Positions 41,643 through 50,168 of a stretch of DNA of 64,000 nt are shown here, piece after piece. This DNA is from Nonomuraea jabiensis (lineage in GTDB: Bacteria; Actinomycetota; Actinomycetes; Streptosporangiales; Streptosporangiaceae): assembly GCF_014204795.1 (NCBI RefSeq), contig NZ_JACHMB010000001.1:4278001-4342000 (forward strand), written 5' to 3'. The translations under genes and the position numbers were made by a program. The notes beneath the pieces were generated by a model. That model saw nothing but the letters and a program-made list of their open reading frames with translations, ran no database searches and had not been told where the DNA came from. The first letter of the stretch is position 1. Each line of letters begins with the position of its first letter.

Positions 41643-42158
41643 TCAGCTCCCGAAGGGCGGCAGCTCAGCCAGCTCCAGGACGGCTGCCGGCGGGAAGTCC
41701 GGCCACGAGCTCGGCGGGTCCTGGCTCAGGTCGCGCAGGTGCTTGTCGATGAAGCGCTGAGCATTGCGCAGGACCCTGACCGCGGTGGCGGCATCGATGG
41801 CGCCGTCCTGCAGCGCGTCAGCAAGCTCGTCGAGGTCCAGGACTTCGTAGCGCCGGCTGACCGGGGGCACGACGATGTCCACGTAGAGGTCGTGGACCAC
41901 CAGCCGCTTCGGGCCCGCTTCCGCCAGCTCGACCAGGTCGATGTACCAACCGCCTTCGAGCGCGTCGACGAAGGTGACCGGCCTTCGGATCTGTATCCCT
42001 TCGTCGGCGATCACGAAGCAGCGGTCGGTCGTGGGCCGGCCGGGAACCCGCCACGGGGGAAGGATCTCGACGTCGTAGGCCACGATGTTGTCGCCGGTCC
42101 GGACACCGGGGCACCATTGCCCAGTGCGGTGGCGGACACGTACCTCTTCAAGGGTCAC
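41643..42158 (-). CDS. DUF402 (FomD/Ntdp-like) protein
   Basis: 171 residues. The DUF402 core is 'WRVPGRPTTDRCFVIADEG', 'WYIDLVELAEAGPKRLVVHD' (trimmed) and 'LYVDIVVPP', the last carrying the conserved Asp pair for metal binding. Characterised relatives hydrolyse nucleoside diphosphates or, in FomD, cytidylyl phosphonates. The protein is probably a cytoplasmic metal-dependent phosphohydrolase. It is a single gene. Confidence 0.8.
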   Translation of the reverse strand: MTLEEVRVRHRTGQWCPGVRTGDNIVAYDVEILPPWRVPGRPTTDRCFVIADEGIQIRRPVTFVDALEGGWYIDLVELAEAGPKRLVVHDLYVDIVVPPVSRRYEVLDLDELADALQDGAIDAATAVRVLRNAQRFIDKHLRDLSQDPPSSWPDFPPAAVLELAELPPFGS

Positions 42159-42215
42159 GAAACGCAGTATGACCGCGCCGGGACGCAGCGCGCCCCGGCA
42201 CCCGCCATCTTGAAG

Positions 42216-42271
42216 GGGCCGCTCGGGGCGGGCTCCGGCAGGCCAAGCCGGTAACCGGGCAACGGGCGGGT
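42216..42271 (-). repeat. Dispersed 56-bp repeat, copy 2
   Basis: Inverse-oriented copy of 27891-27946 (52 of 56 identical). It lies 62 bases after the stop of the LplC-type permease, again downstream of a carbohydrate operon. Here the core CCGGT-T-ACCGG is a perfect inverted repeat. Confidence 0.75.
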
Positions 42272-42333
42272 GCGGTGGGCGCCGGCTGGGGTCCGGAGGT
42301 GCGCGGCGCCCACCTTGTGGGAGGGCAGGGTGG

Positions 42334-43245
42334 TCAGCCCTTGATGGCGCCGACGATCACGCCCTTGGTGAAGTGGCGTTGGACGAAGGGGTAGATGATC
42401 AGGGCGGGGATCACCGCGATGACCACGATGGCCATCTTGATGGCGAGTGTCGGCGGCGCGTCGCCGGTCACGCCCGCCGTGGCGCTGGGCAAGGGGTTGG
42501 AGTCCACCACGTACTGGCGCAGGATCAACGCCAGCGGCCACTTCCTGGTGTCGTCGATGTAGAGCATCGCGTTGAACCAGGCGTTCCAGTAGCCGACCGC
42601 GTAGAACATCGCCACCACGGCCGTGACCGCCTTCGACATGGGCAGGACGATGCGCCACAGGATGCGGAACTCGCCCGCCCCGTCGATGCGGGCGCTGTCC
42701 AGGACCTCTCCCGGGATGCTCATGAAGAACGAGCGCAGCACCACCACGTTGAACGCCGAGACGGCCGTCGGGAGGATCAGCGACCAGTAGCTGTCCTTCA
42801 GGCCCAGGCCGCTGACCATCAGGTAGACCGGGATGATGCCGGGGAAGAAGACGAACATCAGCAGCACGCTGAACAGCAGCGGGCGGTGGAGGAACGAGCC
42901 CGGGCGCGACAGCGAGTACGCGCCCAGGATGCTCACGCCGGCGCTGATGAGCGTCCCGACCACCGTGACGCCCGTGCTGACCAGGACGGCCCTGCTGACG
43001 ACCGTGTCGGAGAAGATCTGCTCGTACGCCTCGAACGTGATCCCCTCCGGCACCAGCACCAGCCCGCCCGCGCGGTTGACCGTGGCGGCCGAGCTGAGGC
43101 TGGTCAGGACGATGGTGTAGAGGGGGCCGAGGATCGCCACGACGATCAGCGTGATCAGCGTGCCCTTGCCGAGCTGGCCGAACGGCGAGGGGCGTTCCTC
43201 CCATGGCGCCAGCCGGGAGGGCTTGCGGGAGGTGAGTACGGTCAT
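42334..43245 (-). CDS. ABC carbohydrate permease, LplC type
   Basis: 303 residues, six membrane helices. EAA loop 'VLDSARIDGAGEFRILWRIV' and C-terminal 'QRHFTKGVIVGAIKG' are standard for the family. Its ATG overlaps the stop of the LplB-type gene (ATGA). Third gene of the binding protein - LplB - LplC operon, with no ATPase gene attached. Confidence 0.92.
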   Translation of the reverse strand: MTVLTSRKPSRLAPWEERPSPFGQLGKGTLITLIVVAILGPLYTIVLTSLSSAATVNRAGGLVLVPEGITFEAYEQIFSDTVVSRAVLVSTGVTVVGTLISAGVSILGAYSLSRPGSFLHRPLLFSVLLMFVFFPGIIPVYLMVSGLGLKDSYWSLILPTAVSAFNVVVLRSFFMSIPGEVLDSARIDGAGEFRILWRIVLPMSKAVTAVVAMFYAVGYWNAWFNAMLYIDDTRKWPLALILRQYVVDSNPLPSATAGVTGDAPPTLAIKMAIVVIAVIPALIIYPFVQRHFTKGVIVGAIKG

Positions 43246-44219
43246 GATCGCGAATACACCCCTCGCTCGCCGAACGCGTGCGCGACCCGGTTGGCCGCCA
43301 CGATGAGCAGCAGCCCGACCAGGCCCTTGAACAGCCCGGCCGCCGCCCCGTACCCCAGGTCCCCGGTACGCAGGCCCGACCAGTACACGAACGTGTCGAA
43401 GACTTCGGACGCCTCGCTGCCGACGGCGCTGCGCTGCAGCATGAACTGCTCGAACCCGACGTTCAGCGCGTCCCCGAGCCGCAGGATCAGCAGGAGCACG
43501 ATCACCGGACGCAGCCCGGGCAGCGTGATGTGCCACATGCGACGCCAGCGCCGGGCCCCGTCCACGGCGGCGGCCTCGTACAGGTTGGGGTCGATGGTGC
43601 TGAGGGCGGCGAGGAAGATGATCGCCCCCCAGCCGGCGTCCTTCCAGACGGTCTGGGACGTGATCAGCAGGATGAACGTGTCCGAGTTCGTCATCCAGTC
43701 GACGCCCTCGTGGCCGCGCTCCCGCAGGATCTGGGCCAGCAGCCCCGCCCCGCCGAACATCTGCTGGAAGATGGCGATGACCAGCACCCAGGAGAAGAAG
43801 AACGGCATGTAGACCACGCCCTGCACGAACGCCCGCAGCTTGGCCGAGACGATGCTGTTGAGCAGCAGCGCCAGCATGATCGGCACGGGGAAGTAGAAGA
43901 CGAGCTGGAAGGCCGTGATGGACAGGGTGTTCGCGATGGCCCGGAGGAACTGAGGGTCCTGGAAGAGCAGCGCGAAGTTGGTGAAGCCGATGATCGGGGA
44001 GCCGGCGATCCCGTCGGTGTACGGGTTGTAGTCCTGGAACGCGATGACGTTGCCCAGGGCGGGGATCCACCAGAAGGCGAGGACGAGCAGCAGCATCGGC
44101 AGGTTCATCACGAGCAGCGGCCAGTCCCGCCGGAGCTTGGCCCGCCAGGTCAGTTCGTGGGGCTTGGCCGTGGCGTTCAGGGGGCGCCGGGCCGTCCGCC
44201 TGGCCGTCGTCACGCCCAT
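43242..44219 (-). CDS. ABC carbohydrate permease, LplB type
   Basis: 325 residues. A cytoplasmic N-terminal stretch of about 35 residues precedes six membrane helices; the typical opening 'VMNLPMLLLVLAFWWIPALG' (trimmed) and 'YNPYTDGIAGSP' plus the EAA loop 'LYEAAAVDGARRWRRMWHIT' are present. It starts 28 bases after the binding-protein stop. It forms the membrane channel together with the LplC-type protein. Confidence 0.92.
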   Translation of the reverse strand: MGVTTARRTARRPLNATAKPHELTWRAKLRRDWPLLVMNLPMLLLVLAFWWIPALGNVIAFQDYNPYTDGIAGSPIIGFTNFALLFQDPQFLRAIANTLSITAFQLVFYFPVPIMLALLLNSIVSAKLRAFVQGVVYMPFFFSWVLVIAIFQQMFGGAGLLAQILRERGHEGVDWMTNSDTFILLITSQTVWKDAGWGAIIFLAALSTIDPNLYEAAAVDGARRWRRMWHITLPGLRPVIVLLLILRLGDALNVGFEQFMLQRSAVGSEASEVFDTFVYWSGLRTGDLGYGAAAGLFKGLVGLLLIVAANRVAHAFGERGVYSRS

Positions 44220-44247
44220 GACAGGCCCCTTGTGGTACCCGACAACG

Positions 44248-45888
44248 TCACAGCCTGCCGTTCTCCCGCGCGACCTTCATGTAGAACTCGCGCGCCTCGT
44301 TCCCGCCCTGCTCCTGCCACTCCTTGACGATCTTCGGCCACTCGGACACCGGCCGCTTGCCCCGGAAGATCTCCTGCATCTTGTCCTCGGTGGGCGTGAC
44401 CAGCCCGGCCATCTTGGAGGGCGTCTCCACCCGGATCCCCACGAACGGGTCGTTGTCCAGGATCTTCGAGGCCTGCGTCTGCCAGTCGTACAGCGCCTGG
44501 ACCAGGCCCTTGTACTGGCTCTTCTCGTTGGCGTTCGGCCGGCCCGACAGGAACAGGTACGTGGGCGCGACCTCCTTGCGCCCGAGCGCCGTCTGCTCGA
44601 TCTTGCCGTCCTTGACGTTGTAGTGCTTGCCCTCGACACCGTTGAAGACCAGCTCGTACTCCTGGGTGCCGAACGGCGCCGAGCACCAGTTGGACAGGGC
44701 GAGCAGCTCGCGGGTGCGGGCGTCGCCGAGGCCCTTCTTGATGAAGACGAACATGCTGGCGGGCTCGTTGCGCCACATGATGGTCTTGCCGCCGGGCTTG
44801 GCCGGGTAGGGGGCGACGATCTGCATGTCGAACTTGGGGTTGTCGGGCTGGAACCGGCCCAGGTTCTCGTGCCAGGCGCCGAGCCCGTCCCGGTAGATGA
44901 TCATCTGGCCGCTGCCGAAGATGGCTTTGTTGTCGGCGTCCTTGTTGGCGGCGATGTCGGGGTGGACCCACCCGGCCTCGAAGACCTTGGTCATGAACTC
45001 GATCGAGGCGGCGAACTCGGCGGTCTCGTACTTGTACTCGAGGGTGCCGTCGCTCTTCTTGCGCCACTCGCGCGGAGCGCCGAAGGCCCGCTGCATCTCC
45101 TCCTCCATGCCGCCGCCGAACGCCCAGCGCTTCTTCTTGGGGTCGGTGATGGCCTTGCCGAGCGCCAGCAGGTCGTCGCCGCTCTTGGGCTGCTGCAGGC
45201 CCAGCTCGTTCAGGATGTCCTGGCGGACGAAGGTGGCGAACGGGAACGGGTCGTTCTGCCAGGGGATGCCCTGCAGGACGCCGCCGAAGACGCCGTACTG
45301 CCAGGCCGCGGTGTCGTAGTTGGCCAGCAGCGGGAACTCCTTGGCCTTGTCCCCGGCCAGGAAGGGGGACAGGTCGGCGAAGAGCTTGTTGGCGGCCTCG
45401 GTGAAGTGGGCGATCTTGATGAGCTCCCAGTTCGGCACCATGAGCATGTCGGGCACGTCACCGCTGGCCAGCAGGGTGCTGAGCTTCTGCCCGTAGGTGT
45501 TGCCGTCGGAGATGTTGAAGCGCACGACGCCGCCGAGCCGGTCGTTGACGTAGTCGTAGTAGGAGTTGCTGCCCAGTCCGGGCGGCACCGTGCCCCACAG
45601 CGGAGTCATCGCGGTCACTTCCTTGCCGCTGGTCAGCGGCTTGGTGGTGACGGCCTGCACCATGGTGGCCGGGCGGGTCAGGAAGCCGGGCGAGACGAAC
45701 TCGGCGCCGGGCAGATCGGGTTTGAGCCCGGGGATCTCGAACGGGATCCGCGTGGGCACCAGGCTCTTGAGCTTGTCGGCCGCCACGGCCGTACCCTTGG
45801 ACAGCTGCTTCTTCTCGGCGCAGCCGGCCACCAGGACGCTCGCACCGACCAGGCCGAGGAATCCGCGGCGGGACGTGTAGGTTGCCAT
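44248..45888 (-). CDS. LplA-type sugar-binding lipoprotein, Tat-type signal
   Basis: 546 residues, longer than CUT1 binding proteins and typical of the LplA/YtcQ group that takes large or complex oligosaccharides. The signal peptide has the twin-arginine motif 'SRRGFLG' and the lipobox 'LVAGC' (C23), so it is probably exported folded by Tat and lipidated. Mature motifs: 'SGDVPDMLMVPNWE' and 'GIPWQNDPFPFATFVRQDIL' (trimmed). ATG 45888 follows GGGAG. It is divergent from the ROK regulator with the ROK-type operator between them. Confidence 0.9.
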   Translation of the reverse strand: MATYTSRRGFLGLVGASVLVAGCAEKKQLSKGTAVAADKLKSLVPTRIPFEIPGLKPDLPGAEFVSPGFLTRPATMVQAVTTKPLTSGKEVTAMTPLWGTVPPGLGSNSYYDYVNDRLGGVVRFNISDGNTYGQKLSTLLASGDVPDMLMVPNWELIKIAHFTEAANKLFADLSPFLAGDKAKEFPLLANYDTAAWQYGVFGGVLQGIPWQNDPFPFATFVRQDILNELGLQQPKSGDDLLALGKAITDPKKKRWAFGGGMEEEMQRAFGAPREWRKKSDGTLEYKYETAEFAASIEFMTKVFEAGWVHPDIAANKDADNKAIFGSGQMIIYRDGLGAWHENLGRFQPDNPKFDMQIVAPYPAKPGGKTIMWRNEPASMFVFIKKGLGDARTRELLALSNWCSAPFGTQEYELVFNGVEGKHYNVKDGKIEQTALGRKEVAPTYLFLSGRPNANEKSQYKGLVQALYDWQTQASKILDNDPFVGIRVETPSKMAGLVTPTEDKMQEIFRGKRPVSEWPKIVKEWQEQGGNEAREFYMKVARENGRL

Positions 45889-45928
45889 GGCCCGCTCCCT
45901 TCTCCAAGTGGGGATGACCTCGTTAAAA

Positions 45929-45955
45929 TTAGTTGGTATTGCGACCAAACAAATT
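45929..45955. promoter_or_regulatory. ROK-type operator B, between LplA and ROK genes
   Basis: Half-sites TTAGTTGG and (reverse strand) TTTGTTTGG around a central TATTGCGA. It matches operator A (16111-16137) at 21 of 27 positions with identical spacing of GTTGGTAT and CAAAC. The position suits control of both the importer operon and the ROK gene. A TAGACT hexamer lies just downstream on the plus strand. Confidence 0.75.
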
Positions 45956-46098
45956 AGTAGACTGTGACCGTGGCCACAAGGGATCGCGACGTCACAGGTT
46001 GGTGCCGATGAGAAGGTTCGCGGCACCGACTCCTGTTGGTGAAGGGAGCCCGGGATGCGGCATGCTGGGGTCATCTCTTGGCGGGAACGGGGCTGATT

Positions 46099-47298
46099 TT
46101 GATCACTTCTACGACCGGCCCTCAGCCGGCCGACTTCGCCGACGTACGGGCCACCAACCTCGCGGTCGTGCTGCGGTTCGTCCGGGAGCACGCGCCCTGC
46201 TCGCGGGCCGACATCGCGGCCTCCACCGGGCTCAACAAGGCGACGGTCTCCAGCCTCGTCGCGGACCTCATCGACCGGCGGCTGGTCCGTGAGACGGGGC
46301 TGACCGAAAACCGGGTCGGGCGGCCGGCCACGATGCTGGTGCTGGACGGCTCGCCGTACGCCGCCATCGGGGTCGAGATCAACGTCGACTACGTGTCCGC
46401 CGTGGCCACCGACCTGGCGGGGGAGCGGCTGCTGACGTGGCGGCGCTCGTTCGGCGGCGGCGAGTCCGTCAACCAGGGGGTCGCGGGCGTCGGCGCGATC
46501 ATCCGGCGGGTGGTCAACCGCATGGCCAAGGAGGAGCGCCAGGTCCTGGGCCTGGCCGTGGCCGTGCCGGGGCTGGTCGACGTGCAGGGCGCCGTACGCA
46601 TCGCGCCCAACCTCGGCTGGCGCGACGCCGACCTCGGCGCAGACCTGACCAAGGCGCTGCGCGATCCCGGCTTCCCGATCCAGGTCGACAACGACGCCAA
46701 CCTCGCCGCCCTGGCCGAGCAGCGCTTCGGCGCGCACGCGGGGGCCTCCGACCTCGTCTACCTCACCGGCGAGATCGGCGTCGGCGCGGGCATCATCCTC
46801 GACGGGCGGCTGCGCCGCGGCCGCCTCGGCTACAGCGGCGAGATCGGCCACGTCCAGCTCGATCCCGACGGTCCCGAGTGCCACTGCGGGCGGCGCGGCT
46901 GCCTGGAGGTCATGGCCGGGATCGGCGCCGTGCTGGGCAAGGACCCCTCTCCCGCCGAGATCCAGATGGAGATCGAGGAGTCCGTACGCCTGGCCCGCGC
47001 CGGCGACCCGGCCACCCTGGCCACGCTGGAGTCGGTGGGCCGGAGCCTGGGCAAGGGCGTGTCGATCCTGGCGAACCTGCTCAATCCCGAGGTGGTGATC
47101 CTCGGCGGCTACTACGTCCCGCTGGCGCCGTGGCTGCTGCCCGCCGTCCAGGAGGAGATGGACGACCGCGTGATCGCCTCCGGGTCGGGCGGTTGCCAGG
47201 TCGTCGCCTCGACGCTGGGCCACGACGCGGCCGCGCTGGGCGGTGCCGCGAGGGTGCTCGACTCCATAGATTCGGGGAGATTGCCCCGAGTCCCTTGA
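46099..47298 (+). CDS. ROK family transcriptional regulator
   Basis: 399 residues. N-terminal winged helix at about 15-80 ('LAVVLRFVREHAPCSRADIA', 'TGLNKATVSSLVADLIDRRL'), then an actin-like ROK sugar-binding domain with 'LAVAVPGLVDVQGAV', 'VDNDANLAALAEQRFG' and the zinc motif 'CHCGRRGCLEV'. ROK repressors release their operators when a sugar or sugar phosphate binds. The start is uncertain: TTG 46099 is preferred because upstream codons (to a GTG at 46036) look non-coding. It is divergent from the LplA importer and probably also controls the GH31 operon. Confidence 0.9.
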   Translation: MITSTTGPQPADFADVRATNLAVVLRFVREHAPCSRADIAASTGLNKATVSSLVADLIDRRLVRETGLTENRVGRPATMLVLDGSPYAAIGVEINVDYVSAVATDLAGERLLTWRRSFGGGESVNQGVAGVGAIIRRVVNRMAKEERQVLGLAVAVPGLVDVQGAVRIAPNLGWRDADLGADLTKALRDPGFPIQVDNDANLAALAEQRFGAHAGASDLVYLTGEIGVGAGIILDGRLRRGRLGYSGEIGHVQLDPDGPECHCGRRGCLEVMAGIGAVLGKDPSPAEIQMEIEESVRLARAGDPATLATLESVGRSLGKGVSILANLLNPEVVILGGYYVPLAPWLLPAVQEEMDDRVIASGSGGCQVVASTLGHDAAALGGAARVLDSIDSGRLPRVP

Positions 47299-47368
47299 CC
47301 TTGCCCACCGGGGAGTGCACTCTTCAGTCAACCCACCGAAATGTCCGTGTAACTTCCCCAGGCCGGTC

Positions 47369-47384
47369 GTCGAAGCGCTTCGAC
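47369..47384. promoter_or_regulatory. LacI-family operator before the GH3 gene
   Basis: GTCGAAGCGCTTCGAC is a perfect 16-bp palindrome with the central CG typical of LacI-family sites. It lies 19 bases before the GH3 start; the LacI gene is the next gene in the same operon. Confidence 0.8.
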
Positions 47385-47402
47385 ACTCTCAGAGGGATGA
47401 CC

Positions 47403-50168
47403 ATGCAAGAACCCTTCCGCGACCCAGCGATCCCGATTTCCGACCGGATCGACGACCTGGTGCGCCGGCTCACCCTTGAGGAGAAGGTGGGACTGCTGCA
47501 CCAGTACCAGGCGCCGGTCGAGCGGCTGGGCCTCGGCGCGTTCCGCACCGGCACCGAGGCGCTGCACGGGCTGGCCTGGCTGGGACCGGCGACCGTGTTC
47601 CCGCAGGCCGTGGGGCTGGCCTCGACGTGGGATCCCGACCTCGTACGCCGGGTGGGCGAGGCCACCAGCGACGAGGTGCTGGCCTTCCACCACAAGGACC
47701 CGGCGGGCGCGGGGCGCAACGTGTGGGCCCCGGTGGTCAACCCGCTGCGCGACCCCCGCTGGGGGCGCAACGAGGAGGGTTACTCCGAGGATCCGTGGCT
47801 GACCGGCGTGATGGCCACGGCTTATGCGCGCGGACTGCGTGGGAGCGCTCCCGAAGTCCTCAAGACGGCCCCCACGCTCAAGCACTTCCTGGCCTACAAC
47901 AACGAGACCGACCGCTGCACGACCTCCAGCAACCTGCCGCCGCGGGTGCTGCGCGAGTACGAGCTGCCCTCCTTCCGGCCCCCCATCGAGGCGGGCGTGG
48001 CGGTGGCGGTCATGCCGTCGTACAACCTGGTCAACGGCCGCCCCGCGCACCTCAGCCCGCTGATCGGCGAGGCGCTGCGGGCGTGGGCGCCCGACGACCT
48101 GCTGGTGGTCAGCGACGCGTACGCGCCGGGCAACCTCACCGCGCTCCAGGGCTACCACGACACGCTGCCCGAGGCGTACGCGCACGCGATCAAGGCGGGG
48201 CTCGACAGCTTCACCCAGGACGACGACCGCTCCGAGGCCACGCTCGGCCACGTGCGCGACGCCCTCTCCCAGGGGCTGCTGGCCGAGGAGGACGTGGACC
48301 AGGCCGTGCGGCACGCGTTGTCGATCAGGTTCCGGCTGGGGGAGTTCGACCCGGCGACGCCGTACGACGACATCAGCGACAACGTGGTCAACTGCCCCGA
48401 ACACCAGGCGCTGGCCAGGGAGGCGGCGCGGCGCTCGTTCGTGCTGCTGAAGAACGACGGGCTGCTGCCGCTCGACGGCGTGACCAAGGTCGCGGTGATC
48501 GGCCAGCTCGGCGACGCGCTCCTGGAGGACTGGTACAGCGGCACCCTCCCGTACGCCGTCACCGCCCGCCAGGGGCTGGGCGAGCGGTGCGAGACGGTGT
48601 TCTGCGAGGCCGTGGACCGGGTGACGCTGACCGCCGAGGCCGGGCCGGTGGCCGCCGATCCCGCGGGCGGGCCGCTGAGCGTGGACCCCGGCTCCGGGGC
48701 GGGCCTGTTCGACCTGTTCGACTGGGGCGGCGGGGCCTACGCGCTGCGGGCCGTGACGACCGGCCGGTTCGTGTCGGTGGACGGCGTCACGCTGGTGAAC
48801 GACCAGCCGGGACCCAACGGGTGGGAGGTGCGCCAGACGTTCCGGATGGAGGAACGGCCGCGCGGCACGCTCGCCCTGCGCCACATCTCGACCGGCTGCT
48901 ACGTCGGCGCCGCCGACGACGGCGTGCTGCGCCTGGTCGACGACGCCGACCAGGCGGTCTGGCTGGCCATGGACGTGGTCAGGAGCGGCACCGACCAGGC
49001 CGCCCGCCTGGCCGCCGCGGCCGACGTGGCGGTCGTCGTGGTCGGCGACCACCCCCTCGTGAACGGCCGCGAGACCGAGGACCGCATGACGCTGGCCCTG
49101 GCCCCCGGGCAGGACGCCGTGGTGCGGGCCGTCCGCGAGGCGAACCCCCGTACCGTCATGGTCATCACCAGCGGCTACCCGCTCACCTGGACCGACGACG
49201 AGGTCCCGGCCGTGCTGTGGTCGGCCCACGGCGGCCAGGAGTACGGCCACGCCCTGGCCGAGGTGCTCTTCGGCGACGCCGACCCGGAGGGCCGCCTCAC
49301 CCAGACGTGGTACCGCTCCGAGCAGGAGCTGCCCGACCTGCTCGACTACGACATCATCGCCTCCGACGCCACCTACCTGTACTTCCGCGGCGTCCCGCTC
49401 CACCCGTTCGGCCACGGCCTGAGCTACACCACGTTCGAGTACGCCGACCTGCGCGTACAGCGGGACGGCGACCTGGTGCGGGCCCGCGTCACCGTGACGA
49501 ACACCGGCCCGCGGCCCGGCGTGGAGGTCGTCCAGTTCTACACCCACCAGCAGCGCTCCCGCGTCAAGCAGCCGCTGCGCCGCCTGCGCGGCTTCGAGAA
49601 GGTCCGCCTGGCGCCCGGCGAGAGCCGCGCCGTCAGCCTGACCCTGCCCGTGTCGGAGCTGGCGTTCTGGGACGTGACCAGGAGCAGGTTCGTCGTGGAG
49701 AGCGCGCCGCACCAGCTCATGGTCGGCCGCAGCGCCACCGACCTGCGCCTGAGCGCCCGCTTCGAGGTGGACGGCGAGACCGTGCCGCCCCAGTCGGGGC
49801 TGCTGCACGCGGCGGCGCACGACGAGTACGACGCGATCACGTTCGTGGACGAGACCAAGGTGGACGGCGACGCCGTCAGGTCCGACGCGGAGGGCGCCTG
49901 GATCCTCTTCCGGCAGGTCGACCTCAGCGGGGCCACGACGTGCGTGGCGACGGCGGGCAGCGTGGAGGGCGGCATGATCACCCTGCGCCGCGGCGACCCC
50001 CTCTACGGGGAGGCCCTCGCCACCTTCCCCGTCCCCAGGACCGGCCGCTACGCCTACCACGCCGTCACGGCCTCGCTGGCGCCCGCGGACGGCGTGCACG
50101 ACCTTTACGCCGTGTTCGAGAACGACGGCGTGACGCTGGCCCGGCTCGACTTCGGAGCCGGGGCTTGA
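47403..50168 (+). CDS. Intracellular GH3 glycoside hydrolase
   Basis: 921 residues without a signal peptide. Layout equals that of the secreted enzyme at 21481: GH3 barrel ('RIDDLVRRLTLEEKVGLLHQ', 'GTEALHGLAW', 'GRNEEGYSEDPW', nucleophile D238 in 'LVVSDAYAPG'), second domain with a beta-trefoil-like insert ('ALRAVTTGRFVSVDG', 'LRHISTGCYVGAADDG'), fibronectin-III-like domain ('ARVTVTNTGPRPGVEVVQFY') and a C-terminal beta-sandwich. ATG 47403 has AGAGGG six bases upstream; the ATG at 47397 has no spacing. It would hydrolyse imported beta-linked oligosaccharides. Its stop overlaps the TTG of the LacI gene. Confidence 0.9.
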   Translation: MQEPFRDPAIPISDRIDDLVRRLTLEEKVGLLHQYQAPVERLGLGAFRTGTEALHGLAWLGPATVFPQAVGLASTWDPDLVRRVGEATSDEVLAFHHKDPAGAGRNVWAPVVNPLRDPRWGRNEEGYSEDPWLTGVMATAYARGLRGSAPEVLKTAPTLKHFLAYNNETDRCTTSSNLPPRVLREYELPSFRPPIEAGVAVAVMPSYNLVNGRPAHLSPLIGEALRAWAPDDLLVVSDAYAPGNLTALQGYHDTLPEAYAHAIKAGLDSFTQDDDRSEATLGHVRDALSQGLLAEEDVDQAVRHALSIRFRLGEFDPATPYDDISDNVVNCPEHQALAREAARRSFVLLKNDGLLPLDGVTKVAVIGQLGDALLEDWYSGTLPYAVTARQGLGERCETVFCEAVDRVTLTAEAGPVAADPAGGPLSVDPGSGAGLFDLFDWGGGAYALRAVTTGRFVSVDGVTLVNDQPGPNGWEVRQTFRMEERPRGTLALRHISTGCYVGAADDGVLRLVDDADQAVWLAMDVVRSGTDQAARLAAAADVAVVVVGDHPLVNGRETEDRMTLALAPGQDAVVRAVREANPRTVMVITSGYPLTWTDDEVPAVLWSAHGGQEYGHALAEVLFGDADPEGRLTQTWYRSEQELPDLLDYDIIASDATYLYFRGVPLHPFGHGLSYTTFEYADLRVQRDGDLVRARVTVTNTGPRPGVEVVQFYTHQQRSRVKQPLRRLRGFEKVRLAPGESRAVSLTLPVSELAFWDVTRSRFVVESAPHQLMVGRSATDLRLSARFEVDGETVPPQSGLLHAAAHDEYDAITFVDETKVDGDAVRSDAEGAWILFRQVDLSGATTCVATAGSVEGGMITLRRGDPLYGEALATFPVPRTGRYAYHAVTASLAPADGVHDLYAVFENDGVTLARLDFGAGA

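Noticed and set aside
46036-46098. Upstream GTG start for the ROK regulator
   Set aside because: The extra 21 codons have no family similarity and no ribosome site; the start at 46099 remains tentative.
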